Positions 16,724 to 23,852 of a stretch of DNA of 37,547 nt are shown piece after piece. How positions within the stretch are numbered: position 1 is the first letter of the stretch; every line of letters starts with the position of its first letter. The stretch spans positions 1 through 37,547 of the forward strand of contig JBKQPR010000075.1 of NCBI GenBank assembly GCA_052144935.1, in the 5' to 3' direction. The position numbers were made by a program, and so were the translations under genes. The notes beneath the pieces are model-generated. The model ran no database searches. It was not told the DNA's origin and saw only the letters and a program-made list of their open reading frames with translations. Source of the stretch: JOPF133 sp052144935 (GTDB taxonomy: Bacteria; Acidobacteriota; Terriglobia; Bryobacterales; Bryobacteraceae).

Positions 16724-17223
16724 AACTCTCGGGCGGGTATACCATGGCGGCCTCTCCGGAGCGCGCCTTCGCGCTCCTGCAGAATCCCGAGGTGCTGGCG
16801 CGCGCCATGCCCGGCTGCGAGTCGCTCGACCTGGTGGGCGACAACGAGTACCTCATGAAGATGAAAATGGTGCTGGCCAGCATGTCGGGGCTATTCGAGG
16901 GCAGGGTCCGGATCTCCGATTCCAACCCTCCCTTGAGCTTCCGGCTGATCGTGGAGGGCAAAGGCAAGATCGGGTTTATGCGGGGCGAGGGGCTGCTCAC
17001 CTTGACGCCGGACGGGGTGCCCTTTGGGGTGCCCTCTGGGGTGCCCTCTGGGGTGCCCTCTGGGCCCGGCTGCCACATACAATATGAAGGAGACGTGCAG
17101 GTGGGCGGCACCATCGCCGCGGTAGGCCAGCGTTTGCTCGACACGACGTCCCGCCTGCTGATCAAGCGGTTCTTCGAGAAATTGAACGGTGAAGCTTCGG
17201 CCGTGTCCCATTTCGTGGCGTAG
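16720..17223 (+). CDS. CoxG-like SRPBCC protein
   Basis: Encodes 167 residues with a GTG start (overlapping the TGA of the FAD subunit in GTGA). The SRPBCC/CoxG fold is recognisable from LSGGYTMAASPERAFALL, MPGCESL and the C-terminal VQVGGTIAAVGQRLLDTTSR. CoxG-type proteins in CO dehydrogenase operons help with membrane association of the enzyme; by position it should serve this hydroxylase. A loop between two strands is enlarged by a 12-bp minisatellite (17014-17067), which encodes GVPFGVPSGVPSGVPSGP. The 3' end overlaps the next gene's start by 35 bp. Confidence 0.85.
   Translation: MKLSGGYTMAASPERAFALLQNPEVLARAMPGCESLDLVGDNEYLMKMKMVLASMSGLFEGRVRISDSNPPLSFRLIVEGKGKIGFMRGEGLLTLTPDGVPFGVPSGVPSGVPSGPGCHIQYEGDVQVGGTIAAVGQRLLDTTSRLLIKRFFEKLNGEASAVSHFVA
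17014..17067 (+). repeat. 12-bp minisatellite, four units plus GGGCCC cap
   Basis: Four copies of GGGGTGCCCTYT (17014-17061) are followed by GGGCCC (17062-17067). The first unit differs from the others in one base. The array lies in frame in a surface loop of the CoxG-like protein and adds about 16 residues compared with the usual loop. Confidence 0.9.
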
Positions 17224-18640
17224 AACCCGCGCGGCGCTCCTGGCTGCCTGCGCGCTCGTGCCCGCCGGCTTGCTCCCGGCCGCGCACGACGACCGGTGGG
17301 TGTGTGTCCGCTCACCGCATTTCGAGTTGTTTACCGAGGGCGGGGAAGCGGGCGGGCGCGAGCTGGTGCACTACTTCGAGCAGGTGCACAGTTTTTTCCA
17401 GCAGGCTTTCGGCCTGAATGGCCGCGGGCGGGTGGTGCGCATCGTCTGTTTCCGCTCGGCCAGGCGGTTCCAGTACTACGAAACCAGCAAGATCGCCGAC
17501 GCGGCTTTTCACTCCGGATCGAGGCACGACTACATCCTCATGAAAAACGACGAGGCCGACCGCGATCAGGTGGCCGTGCACGAGTACACGCACCTGATCG
17601 TACGGGCCACCAACCACGATATTCCGGTGTGGCTGGACGAGGGACTGGCCGAGGTGTATTCCAACCTGGAGCCGCACGGCTCCTTCGTGGTGGTGGGGCG
17701 TGTGCTTCCCGCCCGCGCGGAGGCTCTGGCGGAAGGCCGCTGGATCGATCTGCGCACGCTGGTCTCGGCCAGCCGAGCCTCGCCGGTGTACAACCGACAG
17801 GACGACGCCGAAATGTTTTACGCCGAAAGCTGGGCGCTGGTCCATATGCTGGCGCTCGACAATACCTACAGCCCTCGGCTGAGGGGCCTGATGGACGCCC
17901 TGTTGCACGGGGACAGCGTGGAAGCGTTTCAAAAGACCTACGGAAAACCGATCGAGCAGGTGGAGGCGGATCTGCGGGCATACCTGGACAACAGCCGCCT
18001 GAACGCCGCGGTTTTTCAAGTTCGCTTGCCGGAAGCCGATCCTGCCCCGAAGGTGATGCTGAAGGCCGGCCTGGAAGCGCGGCTGGCGCTGGCCGAGATG
18101 CTGCTGGATTATCCCGGCCGCACCGCCGAGGCGCGCGCCGCATTCGACCTGGCGGCGCGCGACTATCCCCAACGCCCGGAGGCCGAGCAGGGGCTGGGCG
18201 AGTATCTGGCGCACGAACGCCGCGGCCAGGAAGCCGCCGCGCACTTTGCGCGAGCCGAGAGCCTGGGCGACCAGGACGCCAACATGTACCTGGAGTACGG
18301 CCGCGTGCTGGCGGCTGCCGATCGCCCGGACGAGGCTGTGACGGCCTTGCGGAAGGCCCTCGTGCTGGCGCCGGCGCTGGATGCGGCGCATCACGAGCTG
18401 GCGATTCTGCTGGTGAAGACGGGAGCCTTTCGCGAAGCGCTGGAACAGTTCCGGGCGGTGAAGAGGTTGCCGCCGGTGGAGGCGCCCCGCTACTACTACA
18501 ATCTGGCGTACACGCACTTCAAGTTGGGCGATGTGGACCGGGCGCGCGCGCTGGCCGAGAAGGCCCGGCAGGTCACGCGCAATCCCGACGAGCGAGAGCG
18601 CGTGGATCGATTGCTGAAGGAGATCCAGGGGGACCGGTAA
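17189..18640 (+). CDS. Secreted peptidase MA-like (HEYTH) protein with TPR-like repeats
   Basis: Encodes 483 residues from a GTG at 17189. A signal-peptide-like segment (AALLAACALVPAGLLPAAH, residues 15-33) follows a basic start. The metallopeptidase motif HEYTH (131-135) plus the downstream WLDEGLAE (E151) form a gluzincin-type zinc site, as in peptidase MA/DUF1570 proteins. From about residue 300 to the end are TPR-like helical repeats (for example EARAAFDLAARDYPQRPEA and NMYLEYGRVLAAADRPDEA). It probably acts in the periplasm or is secreted. The start overlaps the end of the CoxG-like gene by 35 bp, so it may be translated with the hydroxylase operon, although no functional tie is known. 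Confidence 0.82.
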   Translation: MKLRPCPISWRRTRAALLAACALVPAGLLPAAHDDRWVCVRSPHFELFTEGGEAGGRELVHYFEQVHSFFQQAFGLNGRGRVVRIVCFRSARRFQYYETSKIADAAFHSGSRHDYILMKNDEADRDQVAVHEYTHLIVRATNHDIPVWLDEGLAEVYSNLEPHGSFVVVGRVLPARAEALAEGRWIDLRTLVSASRASPVYNRQDDAEMFYAESWALVHMLALDNTYSPRLRGLMDALLHGDSVEAFQKTYGKPIEQVEADLRAYLDNSRLNAAVFQVRLPEADPAPKVMLKAGLEARLALAEMLLDYPGRTAEARAAFDLAARDYPQRPEAEQGLGEYLAHERRGQEAAAHFARAESLGDQDANMYLEYGRVLAAADRPDEAVTALRKALVLAPALDAAHHELAILLVKTGAFREALEQFRAVKRLPPVEAPRYYYNLAYTHFKLGDVDRARALAEKARQVTRNPDERERVDRLLKEIQGDR

Positions 18641-18676
18641 GGAGCAGATGGCGTCCAAGGAGTATCTCGCCACGGC

Positions 18677-19052
18677 CTAAAAGAAGGCCAACTCTTTCAT
18701 CGGGTAGTGCTTCCGGTTTCGCGTCCAGAGCATGGCGCCGATTACGCCAGCGCCTGCAAGCAATCAAGGCATCGCCCAGTTCGACCCCGTGGCTCTTTCT
18801 GTAGCGTCTGAGGTACTCGCCTGCTTGACAACCGGTTTCCGCGTCCATTGGAACACAGGTCAGTGCACCGAACAGGTTGTCGAGTGCGTCGTGTTCCGCC
18901 GGACGGGCCCTGGCCCAAAGCTCGGCAACGCTGATCGGAGAGTACAGGACGGCTTCGTCGGAGCGGCTCAACCCGGTCCATCGGGAGACGAGATCGGTGT
19001 CTTTCCCGCGAGACACCTCGATCAGGATATCGGAATCGACCAGGACACTCAT
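18677..19052 (-). pseudogene. vapC: Frameshifted VapC-like PIN toxin
   Basis: PIN-domain RNase toxin with catalytic acidic residues D6, E44 and D94 (VDSDIL, SVAELW, VELGDALIA). After ALIA the expected C-terminus, LWTRNRKHYPMKELAFF and a TAG at 18677, is present but in another frame. The coding span is 376 bp, one base too many for an intact frame, so there is a 1-base insertion between about 18733 and 18758. Read without correction the frame runs on to 18573, giving a 159-residue protein with an unrelated tail that overlaps the peptidase gene. The ATG overlaps the antitoxin stop by 4 bp. A sequencing error is possible. Confidence 0.75.
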
Positions 19053-19306
19053 TTGGCGGCAAGCCTGTCGAGCCGGTCACCGCGCCGGAGACTGCGCACC
19101 ATCTCGACCGCATCCGGCGATCCAGCGGCTTGCTTGCGGATACCCACGAACGCCTGCATGGCCGCCATCCGCTGGTCCCGTTTCCCGAGGTAGCGTTCCC
19201 GGAGGGCCTCACGGACCAATTCGGAGACGGTGGTTCGTTGGCTGCGCGCACGGGCGTGGAGCACACTCCAGAGATCCTCGTCGAGGTAAAGTTGTGTCCG
19301 CCTCAT
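19049..19306 (-). CDS. vapB: VapB-like ribbon-helix-helix antitoxin
   Basis: Encodes 85 residues. The first ~45 residues form a ribbon-helix-helix DNA-binding fold (RRTQLYLDEDLWSVLHARAR, then TVSELVREALRERYL). The remainder is a flexible tail that would wrap the PIN toxin. It precedes the toxin gene and overlaps it by 4 bp, the usual antitoxin-toxin coupling. Antitoxins of this type usually repress their own promoter, which would be just upstream of 19306. Confidence 0.8.
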   Translation of the reverse strand: MRRTQLYLDEDLWSVLHARARSQRTTVSELVREALRERYLGKRDQRMAAMQAFVGIRKQAAGSPDAVEMVRSLRRGDRLDRLAAK

Positions 19307-19531
19307 GATGCAGATTGTACATCGCTACTGGCGCCGCCGGGAGAACGCCTCGGCGGGGCCGTCAATCTTACCAAACTGCCCGGATTGGCGGCTTATGCGC
19401 CGCGCGGAAATGCGCGGGAAAATGATCCGAAGCCATCGAATGCGGCCCGGTTTTCGGGCATCGTATGAATGAGCGTGGCATGCCACGCGGCCAAGAAGGA
19501 TGATTTGGTGCGAGGGTCTCCAAACGACCTT

Positions 19532-19885
19532 TCAGGAGACTTTGGTCTCCTGGAGATTGAGCCCCCGCAACGCCAGTGCCGTCCGATTACTCACCTGCAA
19601 CTTTCTATAGATTCGATTCAGATATTCCTTGACCGTGCCCTCGGTCAGGCACAACTCGTAGGCGATTACCTTGTTAGCTTTCGCCTGGCGAATCAGAGTG
19701 ACGATCTGAGACTCGCGAAAAGACAGGGTCGGCCCCCCCATCCTGTGCTTCGGCCGAGGCTGCCTGCATGCCGGACAAACGTACTCACGACGGACTGCGC
19801 CGAAATTGCTCCCGCAACGGGCGCACGTCTTGGGGGTGACTGCCAATGAAATATCCTGTGGCCGTACCGTTCGCTTCTGCTGCAT
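19532..19885 (-). CDS. Zinc-ribbon LuxR-type HTH regulator
   Basis: Encodes 117 residues. An N-terminal zinc ribbon (C21-x2-C24 and C37-x2-C40, CARC and CPAC) is joined by a basic linker to a LuxR/GerE helix-turn-helix (about residues 54-112, LSFRESQIVTLIRQAKANKV, then LTEGTVKEYLNRIYRKLQVS). There is no receiver or ligand domain, so the ribbon may be the sensor or a dimerisation element. AAGGAG (19890-19895) four bases before the ATG fixes the start; the frame extends to 19915. A small stem-loop (AGGAGAC-TTTG-GTCTCCT, 19534-19551) overlaps the 3' end. It lies 134 bp downstream of a large secreted repeat protein on the same strand. Confidence 0.78.
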   Translation of the reverse strand: MQQKRTVRPQDISLAVTPKTCARCGSNFGAVRREYVCPACRQPRPKHRMGGPTLSFRESQIVTLIRQAKANKVIAYELCLTEGTVKEYLNRIYRKLQVSNRTALALRGLNLQETKVS

Positions 19886-19889
19886 GGAT

Positions 19890-19895
19890 CTCCTT
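19890..19895 (-). promoter_or_regulatory. Ribosome binding site deciding LuxR-type gene start
   Basis: AAGGAG on the minus strand lies four bases before the ATG at 19885 and favours that start over the longer frame beginning at 19915. Confidence 0.7.
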
Positions 19896-20018
19896 TTTTG
19901 TACTAGGACATCCATTACTTAGCAATTAGGCACCCGTTGCCGATCAGGACTTCTTCCACATGAGTTCCGTTACGGCTATACCTACTAAACTTTCTAGAAT
20001 AAGCGCCTTACGGACCTT

Positions 20019-22931
20019 TTAATCGCTTCCGGCTTCGATGGCGATCGAGACCGTGTTGCTCGGCAGTAGCTGCCCAGCCGGCGTGATTACCCGAATTTGC
20101 ACCCTTACCGTGTCACCGAGTACATTTGGCGTACCCAACTGAACAATGTACACGCCCGCGTAGCCGGGCGCCGCCTGAATCGACTGAATCGCCACATCGA
20201 CCCCGCCAACCGTGGCGGAAACGGTAGCAGGCTGGGATTCGGCATCCGGACTCAGACCGGTGGTCCAGATTCGGATCGTGTCGCCAGGCTGTGCCGGATG
20301 GGCCGGTACCCCCGCGTTCCGCGGCATAGCCAAGTCCGCGCTGCCGGCAAACGAGACCACTCCCTGCGCCCCTTCGGCGTCTTCCAGCGAGAGAATCCGC
20401 GGGGCTGCTTCCCGCATGGTTCCCACCAGCGATTTCGGGGTCGTTCCCGAAGCGGTTTCCACGACAACCGATAGTGGGGTTCCCGGAGGCAAAGCGGGAC
20501 ACACGAACTGAACCTTCCTTGTGGAACTGAACACCAGTTGCGCCAATTGCCCGTTGACGCTTACCTGGGTCCCTCCCAGTTCCATAGTGGCGCCCGTGGG
20601 ATCGGAAACTGAACTCAGAGACGCGGCGAGCCACTTGCCCGAGAGGCTCGCGATGGCGTTCGGGCTGCACGCGAGCTCTTGCGACTCGCTCAACACAGGG
20701 ACTCCCTTGCCCGCCTCGACGCTGACGCGCGCCGTGGAAGACTGCCCAGCCGAATCGACCGCCGAGAAGGCGACCTCGTATTTCCCTGCTTGAGAGGCAT
20801 TCGGCGTCCAATCGAACTGCCCGATAGCGGCGTCGAAGGAAGCCCCCGCGGGAAGCCCTGTGGCAGCGAGTTGGACCGGCAGATCGTTCGGATCTACGGC
20901 GGTTACTGCAAAACTCAGTGTTTCGCCGGGTTTGACCAAGTGCGTGGAGGCAACCCTCAGGACAGGACCCTGCGCGAGTACCACGGCGACAGTGTCCTGA
21001 ACCCGGGTATCGCCCGATGTTGCCGTAATGGCGGCCGTCTGCTGCTTTGCCGCCGGGTCGATCGATGCTCGGAAAGTGACCTGGGTTTGGTTGGGCCGGG
21101 CCGTAACCAGCGCCGGAATTCGCACCTCCTGGCTGCTGCTCCCGATGGCAAGAGGCTGCGGCGCAGCGGTCGCCGGCACGTGCAATTCGCAGCTTACGCC
21201 GGCGCCGGCGCGCACACTCCTGGGCAGGCAGTACAGGTTCGTTACCCCGGCTTCCGAAGGCGCTTCCGCCGGCGGGTTGACGGTGCCCGTCACTTCACTC
21301 GTCGCGTGCCTCCGGATGGTGAGGGTAACCTTCGCCGAGGTTCCATTCAAGGAGGCGGTGATGGTCACGGTCTGCTTAGTGGATATCGAGGCGGCCGTGG
21401 CACTGAACACTGCGGTCGTTGAGCTTGCACCGACTGCGACCGAGGCCGGCAGCACCGTGAACAACGCGGGATTGCTGGCCGTCAATGTGACCACGACACC
21501 CCCCGCCGGCGCGGCTGCCGATAGCGTCACTGTGCAACTGGTACTAGTTCCTGAAGACAGCGTCGTCGGAGAGCACGTGACACTCGAAACAGTGGGTGGT
21601 GTGGGGATTACCGTCACGACGGTCGTTCGGGAACCTGAATTGAGCGACGCCGTAACCGTAACCGACTGGTCCGTCGAGATCGCAGCCGTTGTCGCGCTGA
21701 ATGATCCCGAGGTAGCCGCAGCGGCGACGGTTACCGAAGAGGGAACCGTCAGAACGCTGTTGTTGCTGGAGAGGGTGACGACTGCGCCGCCGGCCGGGGC
21801 TGCCTGGGTCAGGGTGACGGTGCAGGCGCTGGTGGAGTTGGGTCCGAGGCTGGAGGGTGAGCAGGCCAGCGAGGAGACCAGCACGGAGGCCACCAGACTG
21901 ATGGAGGCGGTGCCGGTGCTGCTGTTGTAGGTGGCCGTGACGGTGGCGGTCTGGTTGCTGGCGAGGGTGCCGGTAGTGGCGTTGAAGCTGGCGGTGGTGG
22001 CCGCCGCGGCCACGGTCACCGAAGCCGGCACGGTCAGCGAGGTGTTGTTGCTGGACAGGGTCACCAGCGCTCCGCCGGCCGGGGCTGCTTTTGTCAGAGT
22101 GACCGTGCAGGCGCTGGTGGAGTTGGATCCGAGGCTGGAGGGATTGCAGGCCAGCGAGGAGACCAGCACGGGGGCCAGGCTGATGGAGGCGGTGCCGGTG
22201 CTGCGGTTGTAGGTGGCCGTGACGGTGGCGGTCTGGTTGCTGGCGAGGGTGCCGGTAGTGGCGTTGAAACTGGCGGTGGTGGCCGCCGCGGCCACGGTCA
22301 CCGACGCCGGCACGGTCAGCGAGGTGTTGTTGCTGGACAGGGTCACCACCGCTCCGCCGGCCGGGGCTGCCTGGGTCAAGGTGACGGTGCAGGTCGACGT
22401 TGAATTCGAGGCCAAAGTGCTCGGCGAACACAGAAGGCCGGTAATGCCGCTCAGAACTGTGACTGTGCCACCGCTTCCGGCGATGGTTGTCCCTATCCCG
22501 GCAGGTGACGCTCCGAGAGCGCCGATCATGGAGATCGGCACCACGGAACCGCCGGCCGCCGTGCCGAGTGTCACAGTTGCGGTTGCCACAGTGCCGCTGG
22601 CGATCGGAGTTGCATTCAGGCCGGTGGCTACACAGGTGACCGATCCGCTGGCGGCGCCGCAAGCGACCGTTTTACCCACAGCGGTCAGCGCCGGCCCAGA
22701 CACGATACTGATGGAGGCAATGGTTCCCGTAGGGTAGGTGAGGGTCCACTGCAAGCCGGCTGAGGCGTTGCTCCCCGCGACAGCGAGTACGAGGTTCAAC
22801 GGCACAGAACTCCCTTGAAGGGCAGATCCTGAAGCCAGGGTCAGCGAGCTATTCTGTGCAACAGCAGCGTGGCTCGCGCAGAGGAGGAGAAAGACGACCA
22901 GGTATTTTTCGGAGTAACTGAATGGTAGCAT
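20019..22931 (-). CDS. Large secreted protein with cohesin-like N-terminus and tandem Ig-like repeats
   Basis: Encodes 970 residues from ATG 22931 (a TTG directly before it would give 971). A signal peptide (about residues 1-26, VVFLLLCASHAAVAQ) precedes a cohesin-like beta domain (about 30-160). Four Ig-like units of ~95 residues follow (starting near 166, 260, 355 and 451), each with paired cysteines (LACSPSSLG ... SACTVTLTQAAPAGGAVVTL). A fifth, degenerate unit starts near 566. A putative Ig domain (PVQLAATGLPAGASFDAAIG) and a C-terminal region like that of Solibacter secreted proteins (GDTIRIWTTGLSPDA) complete it. It is probably extracellular or surface-bound with adhesive or structural roles. 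The first two Ig-like units are nearly identical in DNA. Confidence 0.83.
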   Translation of the reverse strand: MLPFSYSEKYLVVFLLLCASHAAVAQNSSLTLASGSALQGSSVPLNLVLAVAGSNASAGLQWTLTYPTGTIASISIVSGPALTAVGKTVACGAASGSVTCVATGLNATPIASGTVATATVTLGTAAGGSVVPISMIGALGASPAGIGTTIAGSGGTVTVLSGITGLLCSPSTLASNSTSTCTVTLTQAAPAGGAVVTLSSNNTSLTVPASVTVAAAATTASFNATTGTLASNQTATVTATYNRSTGTASISLAPVLVSSLACNPSSLGSNSTSACTVTLTKAAPAGGALVTLSSNNTSLTVPASVTVAAAATTASFNATTGTLASNQTATVTATYNSSTGTASISLVASVLVSSLACSPSSLGPNSTSACTVTLTQAAPAGGAVVTLSSNNSVLTVPSSVTVAAAATSGSFSATTAAISTDQSVTVTASLNSGSRTTVVTVIPTPPTVSSVTCSPTTLSSGTSTSCTVTLSAAAPAGGVVVTLTASNPALFTVLPASVAVGASSTTAVFSATAASISTKQTVTITASLNGTSAKVTLTIRRHATSEVTGTVNPPAEAPSEAGVTNLYCLPRSVRAGAGVSCELHVPATAAPQPLAIGSSSQEVRIPALVTARPNQTQVTFRASIDPAAKQQTAAITATSGDTRVQDTVAVVLAQGPVLRVASTHLVKPGETLSFAVTAVDPNDLPVQLAATGLPAGASFDAAIGQFDWTPNASQAGKYEVAFSAVDSAGQSSTARVSVEAGKGVPVLSESQELACSPNAIASLSGKWLAASLSSVSDPTGATMELGGTQVSVNGQLAQLVFSSTRKVQFVCPALPPGTPLSVVVETASGTTPKSLVGTMREAAPRILSLEDAEGAQGVVSFAGSADLAMPRNAGVPAHPAQPGDTIRIWTTGLSPDAESQPATVSATVGGVDVAIQSIQAAPGYAGVYIVQLGTPNVLGDTVRVQIRVITPAGQLLPSNTVSIAIEAGSD
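21320..22436 (-). repeat. Tandem repeats of about 285 bp encoding Ig-like units
   Basis: Four units with a period of 282-288 bp inside the secreted protein. The two oldest in the coding direction (22436 to about 21880) share stretches of about 200 bp with only scattered differences; the third and fourth are progressively diverged. This is the signature of unit duplication with later drift. Confidence 0.8.
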
Positions 22932-23002
22932 CAAGTGGCCCTGTCATTAGGGAATAATGTTTGCTAAGTTTCCACTCAATTATCGGAGTCATTAAGTATC
23001 GT

Positions 23003-23026
23003 GCGCCAGATTGCAATTAGTTAGGA
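23003..23026 (+). repeat. 24-bp direct repeat, copy 1
   Basis: GCGCCAGATTGCAATTAGTT plus AGGA is identical to 23159-23182; the copies are 156 bp apart start to start. Confidence 0.8.
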
Positions 23027-23158
23027 AAAGTCGGGAATTGGCCCTTTGCTTCTTGAGATATCGACTGATATTACTGGAGGATCGCATCGGGCGGCACTGC
23101 GGTGAACGGATCTTACTTATCAAGCTGTACCCTGATTATAATAGCCATGAAATGGCTG

Positions 23159-23182
23159 GCGCCAGATTGCAATTAGTTAGGA
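23159..23182 (+). repeat. 24-bp direct repeat, copy 2
   Basis: Identical to 23003-23026. It lies just downstream of the end of the receptor pseudogene. Confidence 0.8.
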
Positions 23183-23217
23183 TCATACTATGCCTTTCGA
23201 TATCTCTTGACCGGTAA

Positions 23218-23800
23218 GAGTTCTCCCTGCTCCCTCTCGTAGACCGAGAAGCTCTTGAACACGGAGAAATCGCGGTGGGACTGGCCGGGGCCGCGCATCG
23301 CAACCGTGCGGCTGGACATTTCCAAGGGTGTGCGCGGGAGCCTGGGTGAAGACTGCGGCGTCGATGGAATGCGTCAGGCAGTTTTCCACCGCTCCGCCCA
23401 TCAATTTTGCGCTACCGTTCGGAAGGCCGCCGGTTCAGAAGCGCCACGCCCAAGTGCTCGAACCTCTTGAAGGACGCTGCTTCGGCGCGCAGCGTGTAAG
23501 GGTAGCCGGAACAACAAACTGGACGCGGACCGCGCGCGTTTACCCACTTCACGATATCAAGGCTGCGTCAAATATCCAGCTTGTTGTTCCGGCTACCCTA
23601 AGTGGCGGGAAACACCGCGGTGAAGGTGTATTCGCCCACATCGTTGCTGATGGTGGAGCGCAGTTCACCGGTGGCCTGGTCGATCGGCGAGACTTTCACA
23701 TTCGGCACGGCCGCGCCGCCCTGGTCCGTGACCAAGCCGCGGACTCCACCTTGGGCATCTCCAAAGAACAGGACTAGTCCTGGATAATTAACCTCCTGAG
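23218..23800 (-). pseudogene. Internally deleted TonB-receptor pseudogene
   Basis: A degenerate relative of the intact receptor downstream in the window. The N-terminal part is recognisable (QGGVRGLVTDQGGAAVPNVK, then YTLRAEAASFKRF), and is joined directly to the C-terminal part (DAAVFTQAPAHTLGNV, then after a frameshift MRGPGQSHRDFSVFKSF). About 1000 codons of plug and barrel are missing. A GGAGGTTAAT stretch upstream resembles the translation start region of the intact gene, but the signal peptide is lost. A 99-bp inverted-repeat element interrupts the N-terminal part. Confidence 0.75.
23500..23598. mobile_element. MITE-like 99-bp element with TAA target duplication
   Basis: The ends are inverted repeats: GGGTAGCCGGAACAACAA is perfect over 18 bp, and a further CTGGA matches after one mismatch. 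TAA flanks both sides (23497-23499 and 23599-23601). It lies inside the TonB-receptor pseudogene at a point that in the intact paralogue reads CGTGTAAGTG without the insertion (around 27105-27114). It has no coding capacity, so it would need a transposase in trans. A 3-bp TNA duplication is known for IS5/PIF-Harbinger-type elements; this is inference. Confidence 0.7.
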
Positions 23801-23852
23801 CGCCTGCATCTGCTTGCCCGGGGCGCCTCAGGGCCACGCTGCCCTGTCAAAT

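Larger units (their letters stand above)
22935..23220. other. AT-rich intergenic region with a 24-bp direct repeat
   Basis: About 285 bp between the secreted protein gene and the receptor pseudogene, richer in A+T than its neighbours. It holds two 24-bp direct repeats (23003-23026 and 23159-23182). No gene is supported; the promoter of the secreted protein gene is probably in the part nearest 22935. Confidence 0.6.

Noticed and set aside
17312..18673. 453-codon open frame antisense to the peptidase
   Set aside because: It is a shadow of the sense gene, with no motif and no start signal.
19534..19551. Stem-loop AGGAGAC-TTTG-GTCTCCT as an intrinsic terminator
   Set aside because: It overlaps the end of the coding sequence and lacks a T-run, so it is not listed as a terminator.
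21931..22737. Plus-strand open frames over the Ig-like repeats
   Set aside because: The repeated units create repeated antisense frames. The minus strand has the signal peptide, cysteine pairs and continuous domain order.
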